Shown here in pieces: positions 33,210-44,704 of a DNA stretch of 64,000 bases. The DNA comes from Rostrohypoxylon terebratum (lineage: Eukaryota > Ascomycota > Sordariomycetes > Xylariales > Hypoxylaceae): contig MU385916.1 of assembly GCA_022497145.1 (NCBI GenBank), positions 62,001 through 126,000 of the forward strand. The letters are read 5' to 3'. Position 1 is the stretch's first letter. Every line of letters begins with the position of its first letter. Made by a program: the position numbers and the translations under genes. The notes under the pieces are model-generated. The model was given only the letters and a program-made list of their open reading frames with translations. It searched no databases and had not been told where the DNA came from.

Positions 33210-33881
33210 ATGCAGTTCACCAACTTCGCTCTCGCCGCTTTCGCAGCTGGCTCTGCCTTCGCCGCTCCGGCCACCAAAGAGGTTCGCGCTCTTGACCTCC
33301 TGAACGTCGCCCTCGGCACCGTCGGCACCGTCCAGGCCACTGTCCAGGCCGAGTTGGCCAACATCGAGGCCTTGATCAGCGTCAACGCCAGCACCGCTGG
33401 TCTCGTTCCCCAGCTTGAGAGCTCTCTCGGCAACATCGCCGGTGAGATCCAGAAGATCCTCGGCGACGTCACCCCTCTCGTCACCCAGACTCTCCCCAAG
33501 CTCGCTGAGGATGAGCTTGCCAACGTCCCTCAACTCTTGAACGGCGTCCTCTCCATCGCCAACGGCGTTAAGTCCACTGCCCAGAACATTGTCAACGGTG
33601 TTGCTTCCGGTATGTAGCCAGCCCCCAAGTCCTTAGAATCAAGTCAACAATAATACTAATAAAATTCAACAGATGCCCTCAAGGCCATCAAGCCTGAGCT
33701 CCAGCTCGTCCTCTCCACCATTGAGCCCATTGCTAAGCCCGTTGTTAACTTCGCCCTCAGCGCCGTTGACGGTGTTGTCGGTGAGGTCGCCACTGAAGTC
33801 AACAGCCTCGTTGGCGACCTGAACGGTATTCTCGGTGGTCTCCTTAACCCCGTCCTCGGCCTTCTCGGCAGCATCCTATAA
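33210..33881 (+). CDS. Small secreted cysteine-free helical protein, 202 aa
   Basis: Exon 1 33210-33609, intron 33610-33672 (GTATGT donor, TACTAAT branch), exon 2 33673-33881; sum 609 nt. Signal peptide MQFTNFALAAFAAGSAFAAP with a typical AxA cleavage site. The mature protein is a series of amphipathic helices rich in Ala, Leu, Val, Ile, Asn and Asp, has no cysteine, and ends in a very hydrophobic LNGILGGLLNPVLGLLGSIL. The heptad-like spacing recalls hydrophobic-surface-binding/cell-wall proteins of the HsbA type, but I cannot claim that family. Codon use is strongly biased to C-ending codons and the leader is pyrimidine-rich, both signs of high expression. Confidence 0.82.
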
Positions 33882-34716
33882 ATGTGATTCGTCTTCGAAA
33901 AGAGTTGTAGGGTTGTTTATGCCTGCATTATGGGGATTTTGAGTTTAAGAAGCGTTTTTATGGACAGGATACTGCATGCTCATGATTAGATGCTTGGATA
34001 CCACTTAGCATTTGTAAATATAAACGCGCGCAAGCCGGCCTTTATAATCTATCCCGGTTGTCCGTCCTCCCCGTGTCATGTTGTCTTCGCGCTGAATGCT
34101 TCCGCATATTGCGTCTATGGCTTTGTAGATCGTTTGGATTTCTTACATGCGCGTAATTCCTGGCAGCAAGAACATCTTAATGAGCTAGGTAGAGTTGATC
34201 GTAGTCATAACTCCAATTTAAGTCATTCGTATGTTTCGATGGCTTGTTTCGGTGAATTTGAAGCCTTATTCAGCTATTAGTTGCAGTATGTTGTCGCAAA
34301 CGATGGTGTTTGTAACCGGTAACATTGAAACTCTGGGGCTGGGATCGGGGAGGTACAAAGTAACAACAGTCAAACCTTGAACCATCTGCCCCCATGTAGT
34401 ACAAAGTAGGTAATAATTTTGCTTTTTTCCCGGGCACCTTCTTGAACGGGTAAAGACGGGACACGGGAAGTAAGCCTTAAACCTTAAGTAACATTTTATC
34501 ATCGTTTTCAATTCCGTTCCCATTCCATCATTTACTACTAAACCTCGCATCTGGTTGCTACGCCGCAGTTACAGAGTAGCATTTTGCATTGCATTGTCGA
34601 ATGCGAGCTACAGGGGTTCACGGCATAATAGTGATATTAAGTAGGGCTCCAGCTACTAGGTACTTCTAGCTCCCCACCTCGTTTTACCAACAACTTGGGA
34701 ACAATAAGCAGATGCG
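33882..34716. other. Intergenic region
   Basis: No supported gene; 3' end of the secreted-protein gene and the upstream region of the Gfo/Idh oxidoreductase gene. Confidence 0.5.
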
Positions 34717-36139
34717 ATGGCCTCTCTATTCGGACTCGCCCGGCGAAATTGGCTGCTTCTTAATCCGTTTCAAGCCTCTAAATCGACCACGCCACTTCGC
34801 TTTGGAATTCTTGGTGCAGCTGGCATCGCGTATGTTGAAATTAGCCCAATCCTTCGTTGAGCAACAGGGACCTATCTGGGGACCTATCTGACTCTAGACT
34901 TAATATGTTAACCTCGAATCAGTCCGCAAGCTCTGATTCTCCCAGCGAGATCTCATCCCGATGTAGTAATTCAGGTTGTGGCTGCCAGAGACCCCAAAAA
35001 GGCAAACGCGTATGCCCGGAAACATAACATCCCTGATGTGGCAAAGTCGTATCAAGGTATTGCGTAATGCACCTCTCGCGATTTCATCAAATTCCTAGAA
35101 TCTCGACGCTAACCTTGAATGTCTATTATAACTCATAGACATACTTGATAATCCAAATATAGACGCAGTCTATATTCCCTTACCAAATGGGCTACACTAT
35201 GAGTGGGCCCTTCGCGCCGCCGAGGCTGGAAAACACGTCCTCCTAGAGAAGCCTTTAGCGAACAACTCGATAGAAGCCGAGGCTCTCTTCAAGAGTCCTC
35301 TTCTGGATGGCCCCAAAGCCCCAATCCTCTTGGAGGCAACGCACTATGTATACCATCCGGCATGGACGGCTTTTATGTCCTACGTAACGCCGGCCGAGGT
35401 TGCTAGCGCCAAGGTCGTCATGTGGGTTCCGAGATGGACATTTGGTGCCGATGACATCCGGTATCGATATGATCTAGGAGGTGGTGCGCTTATGGACCTT
35501 GGTGCATATACGGCTAGTATTCTCGCCCGTGTGTTCGGCGAAGTGGCAGAAGAATGCGAGGAATCAATCACGCAGCCAGGACCTACCGACCCTGAATGCG
35601 ATCGTATGTTCAAAGTGAGATATCGGTTCTCCAATGGCGGAATCGGTGAGATGGAAGGTGATTTGAAAGCGCCGCTTAACCGCCTATCGCCCGAAATACA
35701 CGTAGTTCACAAACCAGTCATAGTATCAAACGCAGAGTCCGGTGTCAAAGTACCGGAGGGACAGGAAGCTGTCCGCACGCGTAAGATCAAATTTTGGAAC
35801 TTTGCCCAACCGACATTTGTACACTCCATCCAGATTGACGACGAGTTCACAACCCGGAAAATCGGGGACGTTTCTGGCCACATTAAGAAATGGACGAGCA
35901 GTAAGACTGTGAAGAGCTACACATTCGAGGAAGCTGGGATGGATCAGGTGGGCAAACCTTACTGGCCAACTTATCGACATCAACTGGAACAATTTGTCAA
36001 TAAAGTCCGTGGGCGTGACACACGACAATGGGTGACTGCCAATGACTCAATCAATACCATGAAGATGATTGATATGGCTTATACCACTGCGAAATTACCT
36101 CTGCGCCCCACGAGTGAATACAAGATGGCAGCCCATTGA
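34717..36139 (+). CDS. Gfo/Idh/MocA-family oxidoreductase (dihydrodiol/D-xylose dehydrogenase-like), 415 aa
   Basis: Exons: 34717-34829, 34923-35056, 35139-36139; sum 1248 nt. The Rossmann motif FGILGAAGIA starts at residue 29, interrupted by the first intron right after the glycines. IPLPNGLHYEWALRAAEAGKHVLLEKP holds the diagnostic EKP (119-121). The C-terminal domain has LGGGALMDLGAYTASILARVFG. Members with this layout in fungi are annotated as NADP D-xylose 1-dehydrogenase or trans-dihydrodiol dehydrogenase; the substrate here is not determinable. The extension of about 25 residues before the Rossmann fold (LFGLARRNWLLLNPFQASKS) is basic and could be a weak mitochondrial leader. Confidence 0.9.
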
Positions 36140-36634
36140 GATATATTGTATGCTCAGGGACTTTTTCTTCTTTCCGGGAGTATATACGGTACCAGATTGG
36201 AGACTTTTTAGTACTTCATAGTGTCGAAACAACGACTTACCCAATACCTTTTTTTGAGGTGAGGTATTCTATACGCGCCCTCTGCATACCTAAATACGAG
36301 TTCATCATTTTTAACAAAAGAAAAATGCATAAGAAGTGAGACAACTTATCCATGGATATGATGTAGACATAAGGCAGTATAAAGGGGGAAACATTCATAC
36401 TGTATTTAGCGGGGAGGCGGGTTATCTTCCATGCTTATATACCTTTTTATGCATAGACTAGGTATCACGGCTTATGTAATTGGCTCTTTTCGACAAGGAA
36501 CTAAGAAACTAAGATTAAGTGGGCCATACAAATTTCCTACCTTTTTGGTCAAGAGGAATTGAAAAAAAACAACCTGGGAGCCTTTTGAGATTCAACAGCT
36601 GCCAATTAACACTACTGCTTCTTCAAATCTCATA

Positions 36635-37261
36635 ATGGCGGAAAATAACCTTTCTCGAAAGATAGCCTTCCTCACGGATGCTGCTCATCTTCTCATACAA
36701 ACGGCTCCTGAGACTTCAGCATACCTTATGATGCAACAAGACTCGTTAATATTCCAGAATGACCTCGAACGACCGGATATGCAAAGGCAGCATGTATGCG
36801 GCGCCTGCGGGCACATCATGGTCCCGGGTCAAGGTAGCGAACTGAAGTTGGAAGCTAGCAAGGCGGCCCGAAGGAGGAATCGTGCGAAAATAATTAATAT
36901 TACGTCTAAGAGCCAGGTCAAGAAGAAGGAAAAGGAAATGCCAACTTCCGAATGTCGAAAACGCTTTACGTGTGGGATGTGTGGTCGATACACCGATGTC
37001 TCCATTCCTTTAGCGGCACCTATCTCTAGGCGTCACCTACCAAAACTAACAAAACCAGAAGCCCCGGGTGTTTCTCGCCCAGATAAACCCGTTCCAATTC
37101 CAGTTGTCGGACCAGCTAAGGCTTCCGCCAATGCCAGCAGTAAGAAAAGAGCGAAGAGCAGGAAGCAAGGTCTTCAGGCTCTGCTTAAGCAAGCACAAAC
37201 TTCCACATCTCAAGCCCGGGATGGTCTTGGTCTAAGTCTGAGCGATTTCATGTTGAAGTGA
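36635..37261 (+). CDS. RNase P/MRP protein subunit, Rpr2/Snm1/Rpp21 family, 208 aa
   Basis: Single exon. The N-terminal helix pair RKIAFLTDAAHLLIQTAP is typical of the family, followed by four zinc-ligand cysteines in two knuckles: CGACGHIMVPG at about residues 55-65 and FTCGMCGR at about 109-116. The C-terminal third is a basic, disordered tail (SKKRAKSRKQGLQALLKQA). The family acts in the nuclear RNase P or RNase MRP ribonucleoprotein in tRNA and rRNA processing. Whether this is the P-specific (Rpr2) or MRP-specific (Snm1) paralogue cannot be told; the long insert between the knuckles makes me lean to Snm1. Confidence 0.8.
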   Translation: MAENNLSRKIAFLTDAAHLLIQTAPETSAYLMMQQDSLIFQNDLERPDMQRQHVCGACGHIMVPGQGSELKLEASKAARRRNRAKIINITSKSQVKKKEKEMPTSECRKRFTCGMCGRYTDVSIPLAAPISRRHLPKLTKPEAPGVSRPDKPVPIPVVGPAKASANASSKKRAKSRKQGLQALLKQAQTSTSQARDGLGLSLSDFMLK

Positions 37262-37592
37262 ACATGTGATTTTTCAGTCGTTCAATTTCCATGCATTTTC
37301 CATGCTTTGACTTGGGCTCGCAATATCCCAATACCACAATACCACAATACCTCCAAGCTCCAAGACGGGACTTATTAGGTACGTTGCTTATGAGAGGTCC
37401 CTACTGAATTGGAGAGTTCTCGACCTTTCCAACGAGCGCTAGCGATCACTAGCACTCGGGAGATTGTGCCAGGTAGTGCTTCTTACCACTGATAAGCCCG
37501 ATATGTCATAACCCCGCGCTATGGCAGCCATGGCAGCCATTGCCCCTCCAAAATTTTTGAGTCAAACGGGAAAAGAAGATTTCCAAGATTCC

Positions 37593-37602
37593 TATAAATA
37601 CC
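37593..37602 (+). promoter_or_regulatory. TATA-like element of ZPR1
   Basis: TATAAATACC about 150 bp upstream of the ZPR1 ATG, followed by a leader rich in CAACATACATCAACATACG repeats. Confidence 0.4.
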
Positions 37603-37743
37603 TTAACCTGCTTAATACCTACTCGATCAATCTAAACTTCACTCAACAAAAGAAACGAAACGAAACGATCCTTTGATTCAAAATACACGAGTGTATATAT
37701 TTTATTTCCCTTCAACATACATCAACATACGTCAACATACGAC

Positions 37744-39270
37744 ATGTCTGGAGCCGAGGAATCAGGCGATTCGGTGAAACAGTCGTCAACTGACTTCTTC
37801 GAGTCCATCGGCCACAAAGCCGAGCATCTAGCACCCGTTACCAATGGAACGAATGGAGTCAACGGAGTCAACGGAACCAACGGTGTCGCGCATACAGAAG
37901 ACGATGATGAGAAGGTCGTCGAGGAAATCGAGTCGCTTTGCATGAACTGCCACGAAAATGTACGTACGAATATCGCACTACGTATGGTCCTGTGTATCTT
38001 ATGAAATCGCATACTAATAAATATCTAGGGCACTACGCGCATGCTTCTAACTAAGATCCCCTACTTCCGCGAAGTCATCCTCATGTCTTTCTCTTGCGAC
38101 AAATGTGGATTCGCCAACTCCGAAATACAGTCTGCGGGTACGATCCAGCCCAAGGGTTCGAGCTACCTGCTGCGCTTAACCGAGATGAAAGACTTCGAAA
38201 GACAGGTAGTCAAATCTGACACCGCCATCGTAAAATTCATCGAACTCGACCTCGAAGCACCTGCAGGACGTGGGCAGCTTACCAATGTTGAGGGTCTTTT
38301 GACTACGATTGTGGATGATCTAGAACTTGGACAGGAGGCGCGAAAAGAACAGGCACCAGAAGTCTATGCCAAAATCGACGAGATCATCAAGAAAGGACGC
38401 GCGATGCTTGCTGGAGAGTCATTCCCCTTCCGACTCTCTGTCGACGATCCCGCCGGCAACTCTTGGATCACACCTAACATGCGTGACGGCGTTGGAAAGT
38501 GGGAGAAACACGAATACGTCCGCTCCCCCGAGCAAAATGAGGCTCTTGGCCTCGCCGCCACGAACCCAAACACTGGGGCACCAGAAGATGATGATATCAT
38601 TCCGGACCAAGTATACGAATTTCCAGCTACTTGCCCTGGATGCATGCACCCTTGCACGACGAATATGAAGATGGTGGATATCCCGCACTTTAAGGCCGTC
38701 GTGTTAATGTCAACTGTCTGTACCGACTGCGGGTACCGATCTAACGACGTTAAGACCGGGGGAGAGATACCAGAACTAGGCAAGAAGATCACCCTAAGAG
38801 TCGACACCGCAGAGGATCTCGCGCGAGACATATTGAAGAGCGAGAGCTGTTCGCTGGAGTGCCCCGAGCTCCACCTTCAAGTAAACCCCGGAACGCTAGG
38901 GGGGCGATTCACTACTGTTGAAGGTCTCTTAACGCAAGTACGGAACGACCTTCACAATCAGATATTCGAGACAGGTGCAGAGGCAGGCGATTCTCTGGCT
39001 CCCGATGAGCGGTCGCAATGGAACTCGTTTTTTGAGGGCATCGATGCCGCCATCAAGGGCGAGAAGAAATTCACCGTTATCCTTACCGACCCCCTCGCGA
39101 GCAGTTACGTCCAGAAGGCAGTCGATCCCGATCAGGATGATCCCCAGATCACGACGGAGGACTACGAGCGGACAGAGCAAGAGGAAGAAGACCTGGGTCT
39201 TCGCGATATGAAGGTTGAAGGCTATGAGGAAGACAATACGAACGGAGTTGCGGAGACTAATGGCGCGTAA
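37744..39270 (+). CDS. ZPR1: Zinc-finger protein ZPR1, 485 aa
   Basis: Exon 1 37744-37959, intron 37960-38028 (ACTAAT branch), exon 2 38029-39270; sum 1458 nt. ZPR1 binds and folds translation elongation factor eEF1A. Two ZPR1 modules are visible. Module 1: CMNCHENGTTRMLLTKIPYF, FSCDKCGFANSEIQ, LEAPAGRGQLTNVEGLLTTI. Module 2: CPGCMHPCTTNMKMVDIPHF, STVCTDCGYRSNDVK, NPGTLGGRFTTVEGLLTQV. The N-terminus has a small NGTNGVNGVNGTNG repeat. TATAAATACC about 150 bp upstream is a likely TATA element. The intron splits the first zinc finger. Confidence 0.96.
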
Positions 39271-39669
39271 GAGGTTGGTGGGTGGAGAGAGTGACTGTTT
39301 CGAATTACCCTAGTAGCTGGAGCGTTGAGATACCTGATTGAGGTCCATAAGAGGGACTTGAAAGATAACATAGATATGGATGACCCGAGTAAAATGAAAA
39401 GTGCTTTAATATTAGTTCAAAATGATTATTTATGTTGGTGACTGTATATATTAACACCGCGCTATGGATGTTTTGATCTTGCAATCTTATTATTAGGTAG
39501 GTAAGTAAATTACCTATCACGATAACTTGAGCATAACATTGACAAGATCAACGCTCTATATGCTATTTACTAGCGCTACAATAAAAAGGGCTACTTGACA
39601 TCTAACCACTGTTGACTTCACGCCACTACCCGGGTCTGGCCTTCTTGGAAAGCTCGGTTTCGTGGTTAT
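39271..39669. other. Convergent 3' intergenic region
   Basis: Shared 3' region of ZPR1 and the GH72-like gene; no element recognised. Confidence 0.4.
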
Positions 39670-41188
39670 TCAACGGAAATTCAGCCACTTCTTGAACTTC
39701 TTGCCGAGATCTTCAACAGCGTTTTCCATCGCATCCTTGCCGAGGTCGACCCACTCGCTGTCGTCGATATCTTCTTCCACCTTAGCCCAGCACACGGGAG
39801 ACCTGGGAAGATTCAACCCAGCCAGCCACATATTGCACCTCCTCGGCGCCTGTGGCCTGATACCCACGGGTTCGCTAATCAGCCTGTTGCTGATTATGGG
39901 CGGTAGGTTCATGAACGAACTTTTCAACATATCCCGCAAGTTGTTGAAGTCCTCGAGTCTCGTGAGACGGACCTGGACTCTTCTACTCTTCCGACGCGCC
40001 GTCCGTTGCACCAGGCCAAAACCGAGAGACGATTGGAAAAATTCGAAAACGATCCCTCCCGAGAAGGTCGAGAGCATCCGGAAGTCGCCGTATAGAGCCT
40101 GTGTCTCGTGGAAGGGGCGCGGCGAGATGGCTTTGTTCCCGTACATGGAGAAGAAGGCCGGGACGGGGCTTGTGGAAAAAATATTGATCAGGTCGTAGTA
40201 GCTAGAATACATCATTGGTGAGTCGCCAACATAAGAGAATTCGTTGAACTGCGTGATTAGGTCAATATAATACACCCTCTTGGGGGGCACGATCGTTAAT
40301 AGGAAGTGCGTACCCCTATGAAATCTACAGCACAGACCTCAGGCGCCGAAGTGAAATATTCATATTGCAGTTTGAGCAACGATCTTTGGTCCGGGATGAA
40401 TACTCCGACTGGGAGAGTCCTCATCCTCTTCTTCGTGGATACAAGGCGAATGTACACCTTGACATCGCGTACGACGGCGCGGATAGACGGCGCGACGACA
40501 GTCTTGGAAACGTCGTCGATTTGTCCGGTAGACGAAACGAACCCTAACGTGTTCGGATACTTCATCATGCTGTCTACGCATCTGAAACAATATCCTAGGA
40601 TAGAAGGTGTGTGCAAGTCATCCAAGGTAATTATTTTGGATTCATCGTACGGCGGTGCGATACACTAAGTCCAAGGCATCAGCAAGTATACACGTATAAA
40701 AAGGAGTCTCGTTTACTTGAGGAGTCAAGGGGGAGAACATACAGGAAGTACATATATGCCAACTTCGGATAGCATTTCCATAGCGGTATCATGATTTTTG
40801 GTACTATCGATGTGATCTGGATCTTTGTTATCATCTCTTTCCTTAGGAGCAAGGAGGTGGGTAGTAATATGAACTCAGATCACTTACAGACGAATATCGT
40901 GTTGACTCCAAGTTCCGTGAGCAGCGGAATGCTGCGTTCCAGTTCATTAAGGTGATCGTCGGTCAGGGGGTCGACCATCTCAGGTAGTTCTTGAAATAGC
41001 GTGTATACCACCCCGTTGATCAGGAACTAGAGTCTCTTGTATGAGAAAGTCGTTCAAGTGAAGGTAAAAAGTACCTAACCTACCCGTTTTTCATTTTGCC
41101 AGAAGAACTTTCCTCTGATAGTGACCGGTATAATTGGCATCGGCCGGGCCGGTCTGGTTGATCGTGCGGACCTGGATTTAGGAGCCAT
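39670..41188 (-). CDS. GH72 (Gas/Gel beta-1,3-glucanosyltransferase)-like protein lacking both catalytic Glu, 415 aa
   Basis: Exons: 41188-41084, 41026-40888, 40816-40743, 40664-40314, 40248-39670; sum 1248 nt. It follows the GH72 fold from start to end: GKFFWQNEKRFLINGVVY, VDPLTDDHLNELERSIPLLTELGVNTIFVYHID, NHDTAMEMLSEVGIYVL, YPNTLGFVSS, APSIRAVVRDVKVYIR, PVPAFFSMYG, ALYGD and FSGGIVFEFFQ. The acid/base motif SGNE reads SSTG (G153) and the nucleophile motif SEYGC reads SMYGN (M258, N261). There is no signal peptide (MAPKSRSARSTRPARP start) and no GPI-anchor tail (ends KKFKKWLNFR). So it is probably an intracellular pseudoenzyme. The last intron could also be read as 35 bp (ending 40279), adding ten residues; 65 bp is more usual. 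Confidence 0.8.
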
Positions 41189-41981
41189 GACTGCTAACTT
41201 CCCCGTTTTAGTTTCGATTAGGTATTACTGGTTAAGACTAGAACTAGATAGTGGATGTGTAGAAAGAGGTATAGATCTAATATAAGATTGAGACACTTCA
41301 ATCCGATACTGAAGTTGAATGAAATTTGTGGTATAAGGAATAGTCTAAGTCTAGGTAAAGGAGTGAAGTCGACAACAGTATGAAGCTCTGCCAAGATCCA
41401 TTTCCTTTGAATACTGAATGCCTCAGTCCTAGGTAACCACCGTAACCACCTGCCTGGTAACCACCTACTAGAGCTGCTAGGTAGGCATGTAGCTGCTGCG
41501 TCACGTCATAGTATGCCTATCGAGGAAGAGGTGCCTTCCGGCCTGTGACCTATGAATAGTCTGCGTCAGGGGCGTCCAGCTAAAGCTCTCATCCAATCAT
41601 TTATATCATTTGTCCTTACCTCATCGTTTGACTTGCTGTTGTGTTACGTACTAGGTATGGAAGCGAGTTAGTCAGACCCCTTCTTATTGGAATTGATCTA
41701 CTACTTGCATATCCTTTTGGTACTTTTAAGAATATACTGTCTAAGTACATAATCGTGTAGTCCACTCCAAACTAAATTGATCATGACGATTAAGCTAATA
41801 TACTACATCTTCACAACATAACTTTGATCTCAATGATGAATGAGCATGGACCTGGATATTTAAGCTGAGAGCTATCTTAAGTAAGAAGACACAAGGAGGG
41901 ATAATAATCTGTGGTTGAGAGTTGCAGACGGCTTAATGAATGGAAACACAGCTCTGTCATAGGGGCTGAAAAAAACTTCTT
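41189..41981. other. Divergent upstream region of the GH72-like gene and DBR1
   Basis: No gene supported. Both flanking genes start from it. Confidence 0.45.
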
Positions 41982-44062
41982 ATGTTAGCTTTAGCGAGTA
42001 GGTGCACCCTGAGGCGCCCTGCAACAGCTCAATTTTTAGTGGTAATTGGTACAACAATACTCCAGTCAACCACTGTTAAGACAAACCCATTTCTTCAAAG
42101 GCTTTTCTCAACAACACCCTCTGTTAATCAGAAGAAAAAGCCAAAGACCAAAGGAGGGGGTATGGATTCAACAGTCCGAGTTGCGGTTTCTGGCTGTGTA
42201 AGTCTTCACGCTGCATTCATCGCACTCAATGGATGCAATAAATGAGATATACGATGCTAACATTCAATCGCATAGGGCCATGGAACACTCGACGCTCTCT
42301 ACGCGTCCGCCAAAGCATCATGCGACGAGCGAGGATGGGACAATCTAGACCTCTTCATCATCGGAGGCGATTTCCAAGTAATGCCATTTTCATTTTCCAT
42401 TTTCTATGTCAATTATCATATACACTCTGATTCATCAAATACTAACAAGTCTCGCAGGCCGTTCGGAACGCGAAAGATCTCACAGTCATGTCTGTACCCC
42501 CCAAGTACCGTATGCTGGGGGATTTTCCCGACTACTACAGCGGCAAGAAAAAAGCACCGTACTTGACCCTATTTGTAGGCGGGAACCACGAGGCCAGTGC
42601 TCACTTGTGGGAGCTGTACTACGGAGGCTGGGTGGCGCCCAATATTTATTACATGGGTGCCGCAAACGTGCTGCGGTTTGGTCCCTTGCGAATAGCTGGC
42701 ATGGGGGGGATCTACAACGAGCCTCATTACGACAAAGCTCACTATGAACGCCTGCCTTTCAGCCGGTCCCATATAACTAGCTTTTACCATACGCGCGAGT
42801 TTGACGTCCGCAAGCTATTGCTGTTACGGGAGCAAGTTGACGTTGTATTAAGCCATGACTGGCCAAGGGCTATAGAATACAATGGCTCTACCGATCAGTT
42901 ATGGAAGTGGAAGCCTGATTTTCGGAAAGAGAGTATCGATGGCACGCTGGGGAACCCGGCCGCTGGATATGTGATGGATAGGCTGAGGCCGGGATATTGG
43001 TTCTGCGCTCACATGCATTGCAAATTTCCCGCTATCAAGACATACAAAGATCCGACCAAAGCTGAATTGGCTAAGATGAAGGAAGCGGAAGAGGAGCAGA
43101 AGGCTGCCGCAGCAGTTCCAGAGGAAGCTATCGCCAACCCGGACGAGATCGATCTGGATATGGATGATGAGGCGGATGCTTCTCCATCTAAACCAGCTGA
43201 CGACGCAATACCTCCGACACTTGAGGACGCGACTCCGGCACTTGAGGATGCAACTCCGACACTCGAGGACGCAACCCCGACGGGCGAGGACGCAGCTCCG
43301 ACGGGCGAGGTTTCTGAGGAAGTCCGCGCACAGCTACCAGCATCCTTTGCTAAACCGGTACCAAGACCAGCCGGGGTTAACCCAGGCCAACCAGTCCCTC
43401 CCACCATCACGAACAAGACCGTCCGTTTCCTCGCCCTAGACAAATGTCTCCCAGGGCGCAAGTACCTACAATTATGCGAGGTAGCGCCTGTTTCCAAGGC
43501 GGGTAACAACCCAAAGAAACCCTACGCGCTAGAGTACGACCCAGAATGGCTCGCGATCACCCGCACGTTCGCGCCGTACCTGACCATCGGCGGCCAGCAC
43601 ATGGGGGAAGCAGCGCCGGACCTAGGCGAAGCCGTGTACCTGCCCAAGATCGACGAGGAGCGCGCGTGGGTGGAGGAGAACATCGTGAGCAAGGGCAAGC
43701 TCGCCGTACCCCACAACTGGGCGGTCACGGCGCCGCCACACCGCCGCGGCGACCCCGAGTCCACCGACGAACAGCCCGACGAGCACACGCACCCGCAGAT
43801 CGTGCAGTTCTGCCAGATGCTCGGCGTGCCGAACCTCTGGGACGCGAGTCCCGAGGAGAGGGCGGAGCGCAAGGCGCAAGGCCCGTTCGTTGCGCCCGGA
43901 CAACCGAGTTCTTTTGGCGGCGGAGGTTTCGGGCGAGGAGGAGGTGGAGGTGGAAGGGGTCGTGGGAAGGTTGTGCATGAGAAGTTTGTTAGGGGGGGAA
44001 GGGGGTGGGCGAAGTCGGTTGAGTCGTCTACGAGGGAGCCGGAAGGGTGGCCGAAGAGGTGA
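41982..44062 (+). CDS. DBR1: RNA lariat debranching enzyme, 580 aa from the canonical ATG (640 aa with an N-terminal leader)
   Basis: Exons: 41982-42197 (canonical ATG at 42162), 42276-42377, 42458-44062; 1923 nt with the leader. Dbr1 hydrolyses the 2'-5' branch of excised intron lariats. Motifs numbered from 42162: VAVSGCGHGTLDALY (from residue 7), FIIGGDFQAVRN, GGNHE (N89, H90), MGGIYNEPHY, LSHDWP (H179) and HMHCKF (H231, H233). After the catalytic domain comes an acidic linker with tandem L-E-D-A-T-P units (about residues 270-300), the DBR1 C-domain (FLALDKCLPGRKYLQ, RTFAPYLTIG), and a Gly/Arg-rich tail. From the first ATG, preceded in frame by TGA, a 60-residue leader without any acidic residue (LFSTTPS before a Lys-rich stretch) is added, resembling a mitochondrial presequence. 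Confidence 0.93.
43200..43312 (+). repeat. Coding tandem repeat in the DBR1 linker
   Basis: Five or so 21-bp units coding T/A-L/G-E-D-A-T/A-P (PTLEDAT, PALEDAT, PTLEDAT, PTGEDAA) lie in the acidic linker. The repeat keeps the frame and probably varies in number between strains. Confidence 0.7.
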
Positions 44063-44704
44063 TTTGTCAATAAGCGTCACCTGCAAAATCTCGCTAACCG
44101 CGCTGAGGGAAATATGGGAAGTTACAAGGAGTTTCATAGCTCTCCGGAACAATTGTACTTCCCACTACAACTACTCTTTCTAATATGAGATAAATAGTGG
44201 ATATCAGTATGAGTGAGACAGATCTTGGTGAGAGACAAATTATATTGGTAGATGACCTAACAGAGATGTTTCCCCTCCTAAAAAGCATGGTCTCGATAGA
44301 GAAACGCAAGCCACGCAGAGTGACGGGGGAATTGAAGTATCGATCTTCCATCCGTTGTAGACATTCAACCCACGGAAGAGTCAGAATTGAACGCATATGC
44401 TTAGATGGGCTTCATTGACCGTCAGGCACCTACCGTTAGGCAGAAATTGCTTGAAAATTCATCCCGGAGGTACAAACTCTGCCTTTTTCTAGTTACAAGA
44501 CTTTCGAACTAGGTAGACAACAGCCTCGACCTTGCCTTAAAAATCAAAATTGGTCATATTCATCGTTCCGTGGTATCTTTATGCTAGTGAACGCCGGTTA
44601 TTTCTTCTGTTACGTACGTTACGGTAACATCTTCGAACAGACACATTGGACTCCGGTCCAATTAGTGGTCTACGTCTGTGCTGTGGGGAAGGTGATGATT
44701 AGAC
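44063..44704. other. Convergent 3' region of DBR1 and elongin C
   Basis: No gene seen; short ORFs have no resemblance to known families. Confidence 0.45.

Noticed and set aside
29142..36139. A secondary-metabolite gene cluster (SDR, oxidoreductase, amidohydrolase and bZIP nearby)
   Set aside because: No PKS, NRPS, terpene synthase or P450 core gene, and the enzymes are separated by long gene-poor DNA.
40249..40313. A 35-bp intron (40279-40313) in the GH72-like gene
   Set aside because: In frame, but shorter than other introns here; the 65-bp alternative ending at CACGCAG has a CTAAT branch word and is preferred.
42488..44062. DBR1 as a single-exon gene starting at the Met of MSVPPKYRML
   Set aside because: It would lose the GCGHGTLD and GGDF metal-binding motifs, which the two upstream exons supply with good splice sites.
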